Assembly (NCBI GenBank): GCA_964470965.1
Contig: CAYYIS010000006.1
Location: 90,234 to 154,233 of the forward strand
Reading direction: 5' to 3'
Length of the DNA stretch: 64,000 bases
Source: CAYYIS01 sp964470965
GTDB lineage: Bacteria; JAAXHH01; JABIQT01
Shown here: positions 27,805 through 35,885 of the stretch, piece after piece
Layout of the letters: every line of letters begins with the position of its first letter
Numbering within the stretch: the first letter of the stretch is position 1
The notes under the pieces: generated by a model
Seen by the model: the letters and a program-made list of their open reading frames with translations, nothing else
Databases searched by the model: none
What the model was told of the DNA's origin: nothing
Program-made: the position numbers and the translations under genes

Positions 27805-28695
27805 ATGAACTGCAAAAACCTCTACCACGAAGTCGTGCCCCGGGTGCTGACGGTCTACAAGCAGAAGGACATGTTCTGGCTGATCGGCTGGGTGGGTGGC
27901 GTTATGCTCCTGTGGCTGTGGAACCGTCTCTTTCTCAATTATCCGGCATTTGTACAGATCCAGGGCGCCTTTATTAACACCTTTCTGATAGCGCTCCTGT
28001 GCATTGTCTTCTCTGTAGCACTGGCTTGGTCCGTGGCTGTGGGACTTCATTTCCTTCCGAACTCACGCATACCATATCTGAAGCTACCCCTGACGTTCCT
28101 GCTGAATCTGATCCGATCTATCCCCCAGATTCTGGGTGTTCTTGGCGGCTACGTCGTGATAACCCTTATGATAAGCAACGAGATACTGGCTAGCCGGTCG
28201 GTAATCATCCTGCTTCTGGGCCTGGTCACCTCATTATTCGTGTTTCAGGAACTCGCGGACCTTATTCGGGAGCGCATCGACCATTACAGCAAACTCGATT
28301 TTGTCAATGCCATGCTCTGCTGCGGCGTAAAAGAGAGCCGTATCATCAACATAGACATCCTGTGGAAAAACAGCATGGCCCATGTCACGAACAAACTGAT
28401 CGCCCTGTTCGGCGTCGCCATCTTTCTCCAGTGCAGCGTGGATTTCATCGTATCTGTGGGACTGTCCACCGAAGTAAGCCCGGTAAACCTGCCGACCACG
28501 CTGGGCAGCATGCTGGCGAAGATCGACAGCAAACAGGACATCCTGGCCATTGGCTATACGCTTACACACCCCGGTTATATTGGAAACCTGTTTTTTCGGC
28601 ATCTCCAGGGCATCTCCACCGCTTTCCTGATTGTCTTCACCCTTTTGTCGATGCACCGAATCTCCAACGGATTCTCCCGCCGGCACTGCCTTTGA
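27805..28695 (+). CDS. DppC/OppC-like permease
   Basis: A 296-residue membrane protein. One helix near the N-terminus (about 26-44) is followed by a block typical of binding-protein-dependent permeases: GAFINTFLIALLCIVFSVAL, a helix near SIPQILGVLGGYVV, and an EAA-like loop LDFVNAMLCCGVKESRIINI ahead of the last helices. This agrees with MetI/DppC-type permeases, although the EAA motif is degenerate (AMLCCGVKESRI). It begins immediately after the stop of the DppB-like gene, so the two are surely one unit. No ATP-binding subunit follows; a 10-bp hairpin begins at the stop codon. Confidence 0.68.
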   Translation: MNCKNLYHEVVPRVLTVYKQKDMFWLIGWVGGVMLLWLWNRLFLNYPAFVQIQGAFINTFLIALLCIVFSVALAWSVAVGLHFLPNSRIPYLKLPLTFLLNLIRSIPQILGVLGGYVVITLMISNEILASRSVIILLLGLVTSLFVFQELADLIRERIDHYSKLDFVNAMLCCGVKESRIINIDILWKNSMAHVTNKLIALFGVAIFLQCSVDFIVSVGLSTEVSPVNLPTTLGSMLAKIDSKQDILAIGYTLTHPGYIGNLFFRHLQGISTAFLIVFTLLSMHRISNGFSRRHCL

Positions 28696-28725
28696 GAACA
28701 AGGATAAAAGTGGGAATCCTTGTTC
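28696..28725 (+). terminator. Hairpin after the permease operon
   Basis: GAACAAGGAT and ATCCTTGTTC form a perfect 10-bp stem around a 10-base loop, starting one base after the permease stop codon. No strong T-run follows, so termination efficiency is uncertain, but the position fits an operon end. Confidence 0.5.
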
Positions 28726-28754
28726 GAAGTCTCATTTATGCAAACACAAGCATG

Positions 28755-28783
28755 AAAAAACCAAGCGTCACGGGGAGACGCTT
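28755..28783 (-). terminator. Rho-independent terminator for the flippase-like gene
   Basis: On the minus strand AAGCGTC and GACGCTT pair around a 7-base loop and are followed by GGTTTTTTC. It lies about 100 bases downstream of the minus-strand flippase-like gene, between two convergent units. Confidence 0.6.
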
Positions 28784-28885
28784 CGTTTGCCTGAAATAGG
28801 AAAGGTAATTTATCTGACATCCGGTATCACGTGGTATCACGCACGCAGTTCCCGTCCTGGTGGCGGGACTGTCCGCATTCCCTGC

Positions 28886-29914
28886 TTACGCCGGTCTCTC
28901 TCGGGCAGAGACATCAGAACCTGTACTCTTACGGATGTACCGAATCAGTATGATTCCGCCGATCAAGACGGGAAAATACATGATGGAGGTGCGCCAAAGG
29001 AGGGTGTAGGCAGGTAGCAGAGCGGAGGGGATCAGGGACTGCATCACGACAGCGGAAGCTACCTCGGCGGCGCCGCTGCCGCCGGGAGTGGGGAAGAAAT
29101 ACAGTAATATGTGCAGAAACATCTGGAGAACCATCAGTTCAACCAGTCCCGTATCCAAGCCCAGCGCACGGGCGGCAAGATACGCGGTGAAGTATTTATT
29201 AAAGAACACCACCACTGTAATCGGAATAGAGAGCACGAACCGCTTCTTATACCGGCGGGCCATCAGTTGCATCGCGGCGCTCCATTCGTAGAGAGGTCCT
29301 TTAATTTTCGCGGCCCACGGTCCCAAGCGTTTCCGGGACTGAAACCGATTCACCAACAGCTCAATTCCGGCCTGGGTTTTTTGGGGTTTTAGCATCGCCG
29401 CGAATCCCAACACCGCCATCCCTACGAACAGTATCGCCACCAGTGCGAACTGACTGGACGCTCCCACATCCGGCAGCCTACCTGCAGCATGCAGGCCCCA
29501 CAACACCACACCGGCGAGGGCGTAGAACACCAGTGTAGAAAGAAACGTCAGGTACAGCACACTGACCGCCTGGCCGGAGGTAGCACCCTCCTTGACCAGC
29601 ACATAAACCTGCGCCAGACCACCACCGGTCTGCGACGGTGTCGCTGCTCCCATAAAGCTGCCGACCGCGCAATTCTTCACGCAGGCGTTGTAGGGTATCC
29701 CCGAACAGACTACGGTAGTGAATAACCACATTCGCAACCCCGCCACCATCCAGTCCACCAGCGGCACCGCAACCACGCAGAGGCCCAGGAAACGCACGTC
29801 GAGACGGCCGACGATTTCCTCCAGCGGTACCGTGTCGGTAAACAGGAAGAACACCACCATAAAGCCCAGGACGCTCAACACGACAAATAGACTAACACCG
29901 AGTTTGAAATTCAT
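28886..29914 (-). CDS. Flippase-like membrane protein (LPG synthase TM domain/UPF0104)
   Basis: A 342-residue protein with about eight membrane segments. It carries the family's most conserved block, AATPSQTGGGLAQVYVLVKEG, near residue 95, and PTPGGSGAAEVASA near residue 290. These are the hallmarks of the lysylphosphatidylglycerol-synthetase transmembrane (AglD2/MprF-like flippase) family, here without a synthetase domain. Presumed role: moving a lipid or lipid-linked precursor across the inner membrane. It stands alone on the minus strand with its own terminator; its upstream flank runs into the scaffold gap. Confidence 0.85.
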   Translation of the reverse strand: MNFKLGVSLFVVLSVLGFMVVFFLFTDTVPLEEIVGRLDVRFLGLCVVAVPLVDWMVAGLRMWLFTTVVCSGIPYNACVKNCAVGSFMGAATPSQTGGGLAQVYVLVKEGATSGQAVSVLYLTFLSTLVFYALAGVVLWGLHAAGRLPDVGASSQFALVAILFVGMAVLGFAAMLKPQKTQAGIELLVNRFQSRKRLGPWAAKIKGPLYEWSAAMQLMARRYKKRFVLSIPITVVVFFNKYFTAYLAARALGLDTGLVELMVLQMFLHILLYFFPTPGGSGAAEVASAVVMQSLIPSALLPAYTLLWRTSIMYFPVLIGGIILIRYIRKSTGSDVSARERPA

Positions 29915-30340
29915 AATTGTATTAATTGAAGTTTATCAGTTTACGCCAATGATAGACGAAATATNNNNNNNNNNNNNNNNNNNNNNNNNNNNNNNNNNNN
30001 NNNNNNNNNNNNNNNNNNNNNNNNNNNNNNNNNNNNNNNNNNNNNNNNNNNNNNNNNNNNNNNNGAAATATACAGCCGTCTACGCCCAGATTCGCGGGTT
30101 TTCATTTCGTGTGGACGCAAACTGGGCGGCTTTTTGCAGAAAACCCAATCAAGGACCTTTCAAGATGCTATATCAGCAGAGCGAGACGACGGAAAACCCC
30201 CTGTTTTGAAACCGTTGGAATAAGCAAATGGATCAATTTCATCCAATGCTCTCAATTGAAAAGCAGACCTTCGAGGTAATTACTGTCGCCACGGCTTTGG
30301 GAGACCAGACACTGAATCGGTGGGTTAAGGATCAAAATAT
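29915..30340. other. Scaffold gap and flanking non-coding bases
   Basis: Positions 29965-30064 are exactly 100 N, the conventional size for a gap of unknown length. The 50 bases before and about 275 bases after hold no gene I can support. CGCCCAG and CTGGGCG lie about 40 bases apart near 30080-30125. Gene order across this point should not be trusted. Confidence 0.95.
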
Positions 30341-31003
30341 TTACTTGAAGAGCGGGATAACCTTCATATCCCGCTCTTTCGCCCTGTACAGCATGGCTGG
30401 GCGTGCTCGTTCGCCTGTTCGCCTGAGTTCAGTGGGTTCCAAGAGATCGAGGGAGAGCATTTTCTTACGGAAGTTGCGTTTGTCGATTTGACGGTCCAAA
30501 CAGTACTCGTATACCGTCTGAAGCTCCGTTAGCGTGAATTGCTGGGGTAGCAACAGCAAGGCAATGGATGAATAATTCAACTTGGCTCTGATGCGGTCCA
30601 CACAGACTTCCACTATCCTCTTATGATCGAACGCCAGATCCGGGACCTTGTCTACGTCGCACCAGAACCCTCTGGCGTATTTTTTGCTTGTCCTGGGCAC
30701 CTTGTCGTCTCTCTCCGGCAGCACCATATACGCCGTGGAAATTGACCGCTGCCGCGGATCCCTGTCCAACCCGGAAAACGTGAAAACCTGTTCGAAATAA
30801 GCCCGGCCTTGTCCCATCGCTTCTCGATAGGCTCGTTCCGATGCGGTAGTCAAATCTTCCGTATCCCTGACCAGCGTTCCCGGTAGGGCCCGGGATCCAA
30901 TGAAGGGTTCGATCATGAGGTCTACCAGAAACACCTGAAGCCGGCCTCCCTCGAACCGAAAGATCCCCACGTCCGTAGCGGCGAATGGATTTTGTGTTGC
31001 CAT
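30341..31003 (-). CDS. NrtR-like regulator with degenerate Nudix domain
   Basis: A 220-residue protein with an N-terminal Nudix fold (about 1-145) and a C-terminal winged helix (about 150-215; FTLTELQTVYEYCLDRQIDKRNFRKKM). This is the architecture of NrtR, a repressor of NAD-related genes that senses ADP-ribose. The Nudix box reads ASERAYREAMGQGRAYFEQV: the REU-x-EE catalytic acids are gone, so it should bind but not hydrolyse. LPGTLVRDTEDL keeps the entry of the box. No NAD salvage gene adjoins it, and its 5' flank is an 820-base region without genes. A 12-bp inverted repeat spans its last codons. Confidence 0.82.
   Translation of the reverse strand: MATQNPFAATDVGIFRFEGGRLQVFLVDLMIEPFIGSRALPGTLVRDTEDLTTASERAYREAMGQGRAYFEQVFTFSGLDRDPRQRSISTAYMVLPERDDKVPRTSKKYARGFWCDVDKVPDLAFDHKRIVEVCVDRIRAKLNYSSIALLLLPQQFTLTELQTVYEYCLDRQIDKRNFRKKMLSLDLLEPTELRRTGERARPAMLYRAKERDMKVIPLFK
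30348..30378 (-). repeat. 12-bp inverted repeat across the 3' end of the NrtR-like gene
   Basis: AAGAGCGGGATA and TATCCCGCTCTT form a perfect 12-bp stem with a 7-base loop inside the last codons of the regulator gene. On the minus strand it is followed by an A/T-rich stretch ending in ATATTTT, so it may serve as a terminator overlapping the coding end. Confidence 0.5.
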
Positions 31004-31823
31004 AGTTTAAGTCACCAGATCAATCCAAACCATCACACACATAAAGCGGGGCCCCGTTGCCTGTAAGGGCGCAATCCCCTACGAACCGTTCCGCCTCACC
31101 CAGGATGCCGGAGGGGAAGTTCTTCCCGCCTATCCGGCATACGCACCAGAATTCCATAGATATGGTCTTCTTAGAACAATTCGTTGTCGTGCCGCGTTTC
31201 AGGGGTATCGGCCTGGTCGACCCGAGTGCGCCGATGGCCGTTCAGCTCTTGCAGGAGTAGAGGGCCTAGTGGAGATCGAATTCTTCTAGGCGCCTTTCCT
31301 CCCAGGGGACTGCATCTTGAGCTGAAACGGATGATATTTACCCGGGTACCCCGAGCATGCTATGTTCGTGTCCACTTAAATTAATCAATACATCATGTTT
31401 TAAACAGGGAAATCATCAGATAATCATGTGCTCATCTTTTTACAAAATACCTGCTTTCCGTTTCCGACAGGTTCTGACATCATAATCCCATGTTGATTTC
31501 CCAGTAAACCTGGGTATGCTTCGGCACGACCGCTGCCTAGTTTGGGATACGAATTACTATATTTGCTTTCACTATCTGGAGGTTATCCCAAACAGATGAT
31601 CGTGCACTTAAAGTTAGCGATCATGGGGCGGCAAGGCGTCTGAACCCAACAGTGGAGGTGCCGAATGCAGGCAGGCAACGGCGGACCATGGGATTCAAAT
31701 CAACTCTGTCAAAGAGTGAATGCCATGTTTCATAATATTCGATCGATACCGAACTTATCATTTAATTTCGTGCATTGGAGCCATTTTAAATGGCGAATGT
31801 TACGAGCGGCTTAAAGGAAACAA
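31004..31823. other. 820-base region without a supported gene
   Basis: Both neighbouring genes read leftward. Short open frames occur but none has a ribosome site, composition or similarity I could defend. The right half contains two nested perfect inverted repeats (31540-31624) listed separately. It could be decayed sequence, an RNA gene or a regulatory region. Confidence 0.6.
31540..31624. repeat. Paired inverted repeats in intergenic DNA
   Basis: GTTTGGGATA (31540-31549) pairs perfectly with TATCCCAAAC (31584-31593). Immediately after it ATGATCG (31596-31602) pairs with CGATCAT (31618-31624). The two stems could fold one after the other in RNA. No family is recognised. Confidence 0.45.
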
Positions 31824-33053
31824 TCAATAATCCCAGCCGACTCTGGCGGGCGGCAAATGGAGGATTCTGTCGAGGTCTTTCAACAGCAACTCGGGGGCGT
31901 CGAGATCATCGGTAGCGGCAAGGCCCGTGGCGGGACGAACACCGAGCCACATTCGCGTGAAGGCGCCGACCGATGCGTTGAGGGTTGGTAACTGAGGGTC
32001 TTTGCCCTCTTCCGCATGAGAGTCGGGACCGAGCGTGACCACATAATCACCTGATATGCCGTGCCAAGGGGTTTCGCTGTCCAGTAGCGTTTCGATTGGA
32101 TCGCTCAGATTGACGTTGCATCGGACCGGATCTCCCGTCAGGTGCGTCTTCGCCATACAAGCGGGCAGGTCGCAGATGCGCATCTGCCAGTAAGCGTTTG
32201 CGCGAAGATGCTGCTCGTACTGCGTCTTGGCTGTGACCGTCCGTCCCCGGAACGGCTGACGCACCAAATCCTGAAACTGTATCTCCGCCGGTTCGGTGAT
32301 ACCGATCAGGCGGATCTGGTCTCCCAGCGATTTAATCACCGCCAGAAGCTCCATCAATTGTCCAAATGTCTGATAGGCCAAATACTTCAAATAATATGGG
32401 CCGAACTCCTCTTTGCCGTATGCCCAGAAGAAGTGGGTCAACTCTCCGTTGGGACCGTCACAGTATCCGAGTCCAAACCCCTCCTCATCCCATCCCAACT
32501 CCGCCTGTATCAGCTCCGGTGAATTCAGGTTACAGCCTCCGTGGCCTCGACGCCGGGCCATCATCCCGGCATGGATCATCTGCCAGTCGTCTTTAGTCAG
32601 ACGCCGGGGTGGCCGGAATACAGCCTCGATGTTAAGATCGGCCGGGTCGAAGCGGATCATATGTTCGTAACCGCCTGTACCGAAGCCAAGTCGGTCGTAA
32701 AACCCTTGCTCGAACATGGACAGAGCACTTACCTGCGCACCTTCCTCAACCGCCGCCGCTATCACCTCCGCGGTCAATCGGCCAGCCAAGCCCTGTTTAC
32801 GTACCACCCGACTGGTCGTCACGCCGGTGATCACGGATAGCCGCAGGTCCTCTTCAAGATACTGCACCGTCCCGGGCACGGAAGCTACGAGGCATTCGGC
32901 CTCGCCATTAAATTCTGCCACATGAATCCGTCCTGCCGCGAGGAACAGGTCCATGTTCTTCTCCTGTTCCTTGCTGTTGATCCAGTGGCACTCATACCAG
33001 ATACGATGTGCCGCTTCGCGGTCGGTTTCGGGATTGTATAGTCGTCCAAGCAT
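31824..33053 (-). CDS. Eis-like GNAT N-acetyltransferase
   Basis: A 409-residue protein of the Eis type. Two GNAT-like halves are followed by an SCP2-like C-terminal part. The acetyl-CoA site is seen as VVRKQGLAGRLTAEVIAAA (about 85-105) and the second strand-helix as LSMFEQGFYDRLGFGTGGYEH, a classical Eis/GNAT C-terminal motif. Family members acetylate amines, such as aminoglycosides or Lys residues in Mycobacterium; the substrate here is unknown. It begins five bases after the DUF1854 gene and is the last gene of the ABC-ABC-DUF1854 unit. Confidence 0.82.
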   Translation of the reverse strand: MLGRLYNPETDREAAHRIWYECHWINSKEQEKNMDLFLAAGRIHVAEFNGEAECLVASVPGTVQYLEEDLRLSVITGVTTSRVVRKQGLAGRLTAEVIAAAVEEGAQVSALSMFEQGFYDRLGFGTGGYEHMIRFDPADLNIEAVFRPPRRLTKDDWQMIHAGMMARRRGHGGCNLNSPELIQAELGWDEEGFGLGYCDGPNGELTHFFWAYGKEEFGPYYLKYLAYQTFGQLMELLAVIKSLGDQIRLIGITEPAEIQFQDLVRQPFRGRTVTAKTQYEQHLRANAYWQMRICDLPACMAKTHLTGDPVRCNVNLSDPIETLLDSETPWHGISGDYVVTLGPDSHAEEGKDPQLPTLNASVGAFTRMWLGVRPATGLAATDDLDAPELLLKDLDRILHLPPARVGWDY

Positions 33054-33058
33054 AATGG

Positions 33059-33616
33059 TTACACAAAACTCTCTATCAGCTTGATACTGTTTTGATCCAG
33101 TTGACGGTAATCGATGATTTCGAACCGATTGCCGTCAACATCGGTCAGCAAAAGGCGGGTATCGGTGACCCAATAGGTATTCTCGTGGCCACGGGTGACG
33201 AATTCGCGGTGGCCGCGGTCGGTTTCTACTTCCCAGTAAGTGACTCCGAATTCCAACTGTATCGAGTTCACACTCATTATTTTTGCCTTGAGATAGCGGC
33301 GGGCCAATTCTTCCTGAATGACCTGCCGGGAACTCTCGTCCAGATCCTTCAAGTCTTCAATAAACGCCACCTCTTCGTTCTTTACATCGAGAAGCCCGAT
33401 GAATCTGTCCGGGTACGAAACCGGGGAGGCCTGAACGGGACGCACACGAATATAGGATCGTTCGTCCTTCACCGTCATCCGCGGCGTATTCTTCGGCGCC
33501 CGGAACACCCGGATCTCCTCAGCTCGGTACGGCTGCTCTGGTGCATGCTCGACACCAATTTCGAAGTTCAGATCTGTCTTAACGGCGGCTCCCCGCTCGT
33601 TGTTTTCTTTTATCAT
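33059..33616 (-). CDS. DUF1854 family protein
   Basis: A 185-residue soluble protein. The segments FIGLLDVKNEEVAFIEDLKDL, DESSRQVIQEELARRYLKAKI, YWEVETDRGHREFVTRGHEN and LLLTDVDGNRFEIIDYRQLD match the DUF1854 pattern, in which a beta-rich module precedes 'D.dGNry.I.d...LD..S...i'. Its start ATG overlaps the stop of the ABC exporter upstream (ATGA, 33613-33616), so the two are translationally coupled. I recall DUF1854 proteins annotated together with ABC exporters near cyanophycin genes in other bacteria; no cyanophycin synthetase is present here. Role unknown, probably linked to the exporters. Confidence 0.75.
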   Translation of the reverse strand: MIKENNERGAAVKTDLNFEIGVEHAPEQPYRAEEIRVFRAPKNTPRMTVKDERSYIRVRPVQASPVSYPDRFIGLLDVKNEEVAFIEDLKDLDESSRQVIQEELARRYLKAKIMSVNSIQLEFGVTYWEVETDRGHREFVTRGHENTYWVTDTRLLLTDVDGNRFEIIDYRQLDQNSIKLIESFV

Positions 33617-35874
33617 TGTTTTTTGTCCTTATTCGGATCATCTTTACCCCCTCCAACGCCCATGACCGCGGTGGTGGATCGCTGGGTTTCAACCATCCGG
33701 AAGAGATGCCCTTTTTTATCCATGAGCTCCTGATGGGTACCGACTTCCACGATTTTGCCTTCATCCAGGACAACCAGTCTGTCCGCACGGCGCAACGTAG
33801 AGAGACGGTGGGCAATGGCGAAGGTAGTACGGCCCTTCACGAGTCGGGCGATAGCTTCCTGAATTAGCTTTTCGGTGTGGGCATCGACCGACGAGGTGGC
33901 CTCGTCCAAAATCAGAATACGGGGATTGTGGATGATCGCCCGGGCGATGGCGATGCGTTGGCGCTCGCCGCCCGACAACTCGCGTCCGTTCTCGCCCACC
34001 TGAGTATCGTAGCCGTCCGGCTTGGCGCAGATAAAGTCGTGGGCATTAGCCGCCCGAGCCGCTCCCATGATTTCCTCCAATGTCGCATCACGATGACCGT
34101 AGGCGATATTTTCGGCGACCGTGCCGCTGAAGAAAACTGATTCCTGGAGCACCATACCGATCTGTCGTCGCAAATCCTTGAGCTGAATCCGGCTGATCTC
34201 GGTATCATCTATTTTGATAACACCCTCATCCACGTCATAGAACCGGCAGATCAGGCTTATCATAGTACTCTTGCCGGCACCGGAGCGTCCGACCAGTCCG
34301 ATCATCTCACCCGGTTTTACCTCAAGCGAGATATCCTTGAGTGCCGGCATTCCTTTGTCGTAGGCGAAATGCACGCCTTCGAAAGCAACATGTCCCTTGA
34401 TGGCAGGGATATCAACGGCATGCTCTTCGTCGTGTGTCTCCGGCTCGGTGTCTATCACCTCGAAGATCTTCTCTGCGCCGCTCATGGCGCGGCTCATCCA
34501 GGTATTCATTTCTCCGAACCACTGCATCGGCTCGTACAACATCCACAGGTAACTGATAAACGCCATAAGCGCACCTAGGGTAAACGTGCCGTCAATTATG
34601 TCGTTGCCACCAAAATACCAGACAAGGATCAAGCCGGAAGAGGTAAGCATGCTCATGGTACCGAAGAACATGTAAGCTTCTCGTTCACTGTCGAAATCTG
34701 CTTGGAACACTTCTTTGTTACGTCCATCGAATCGCCGCATCTCCCGTTTTTCTTGCGCGAACGCCTTCATCACACGCACCGACGAGAGCAATTCGCTCGT
34801 AAGTCCCACCAGCCTGCCCCAACGGTAATATTTTTTTCGGAAGGCACGGCGTAGCCGACCCCAGAAGACGGTGCCACCAAATATGAGGAACGGTACGGGA
34901 ATAAGAACGCAGAGCGTCAGTTTCCAGCTCATGTAGAACAGAAAACAAAGTATGCCGATGATCATCAAAGCGTTGGTCAGCATGTAAGGCAAACCGTCCA
35001 GGAGAAATGCTTCCATGCTCTCCGCATCATTGGTGACACGCGAGATGAGCGTACCGACCTTGCGTTTGTCGTAGAATTTCATTCCGAGACGGGTGAGGTT
35101 CCGGTACAGGTCGTCCCGTACTGCGATAGTGATCTGTCCAGCCAGCCAGAAAGATACACGACCCCGCAGGATCTCCAGAACATAGGAAACGAGCCGGATA
35201 CTCAGAAACGCGCCCACGAGCTTGTAGAGCAGCGGCAACCGCTCCCCCTGCGGCACCAGACTGTCCACACCCACCACATCGTCAAGGATCATCTTCATGA
35301 TCCACGGAGGGCCCAGCTCCGCCAGCGTCATCACAAAAGACATTGATACCATCAGAACCGCCGTCCCTTTGAACGGCATGAGATACTTCAGGATGCGCTT
35401 CATCATCGCAAGCTTGTCCGTGCATTTGAGACACAGACCGTTGGCCTCAGGAAGCAGCATTCCGCACGAATCGCAACGGGTGCGATCTATTTGGGTGGAA
35501 ATCGCAAGAGGCTCTTCCTTGGCAAGCTGATCGATCCCCTTTGCTATTTCGACAAATTTAGCGCGCTCAGTCGGTGTATAGTTAATGACCTCCACCATCT
35601 CACCGTCCACATCGACGTTAAGGCTTCCGGCACCGACCATGTCTTCGACGGCCGCACTCCGGATGTCCTTCAGGTCGATCGACGTCGCCTCGCCGGTACC
35701 CATCGGACCGAACCTCATGACACGCTGATCGGTAACTATCAGCCAGCATTCATCATATTGCATCTCTTCCGAGAGATCCGTGGCTGCACTGATATGTACC
35801 GTCTCTCCGTTCCGCAGTGTTTCCCGGTACTTTTTTTCGAGTTTCTCAGGCATTTTTTCTGTATATATTGCCAT
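33613..35874 (-). CDS. ABC exporter with N-terminal PH-like domain and zinc ribbon (second of pair)
   Basis: A 753-residue half-transporter with permease and ATPase fused. Residues 1-125 form a beta-rich module (ECWLIVTDQRVMRFG, SIDLKDIRSAAVEDMVG) like a bacterial PH domain. A zinc ribbon follows with C134, C137, C148 and C151. Six membrane helices span about 165-460. The ATPase has Walker A GRSGAGKST, signature LSGGERQRIAIARA, Walker B ILILDEATSSVD and the switch His in IAHRLSTL. It is built like its upstream neighbour, so the two probably form a heterodimer. Their sequences differ widely, so the duplication is old. CAGGA lies seven bases from the ATG. Substrate unknown. Confidence 0.88.
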   Translation of the reverse strand: MAIYTEKMPEKLEKKYRETLRNGETVHISAATDLSEEMQYDECWLIVTDQRVMRFGPMGTGEATSIDLKDIRSAAVEDMVGAGSLNVDVDGEMVEVINYTPTERAKFVEIAKGIDQLAKEEPLAISTQIDRTRCDSCGMLLPEANGLCLKCTDKLAMMKRILKYLMPFKGTAVLMVSMSFVMTLAELGPPWIMKMILDDVVGVDSLVPQGERLPLLYKLVGAFLSIRLVSYVLEILRGRVSFWLAGQITIAVRDDLYRNLTRLGMKFYDKRKVGTLISRVTNDAESMEAFLLDGLPYMLTNALMIIGILCFLFYMSWKLTLCVLIPVPFLIFGGTVFWGRLRRAFRKKYYRWGRLVGLTSELLSSVRVMKAFAQEKREMRRFDGRNKEVFQADFDSEREAYMFFGTMSMLTSSGLILVWYFGGNDIIDGTFTLGALMAFISYLWMLYEPMQWFGEMNTWMSRAMSGAEKIFEVIDTEPETHDEEHAVDIPAIKGHVAFEGVHFAYDKGMPALKDISLEVKPGEMIGLVGRSGAGKSTMISLICRFYDVDEGVIKIDDTEISRIQLKDLRRQIGMVLQESVFFSGTVAENIAYGHRDATLEEIMGAARAANAHDFICAKPDGYDTQVGENGRELSGGERQRIAIARAIIHNPRILILDEATSSVDAHTEKLIQEAIARLVKGRTTFAIAHRLSTLRRADRLVVLDEGKIVEVGTHQELMDKKGHLFRMVETQRSTTAVMGVGGGKDDPNKDKKQ

Positions 35875-35885
35875 TTTCGTCCTGC

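Noticed and set aside
29718..30209. Plus-strand frame spanning the N run
   Set aside because: It owes its length to the N bases and overlaps the flippase-like gene antisense.
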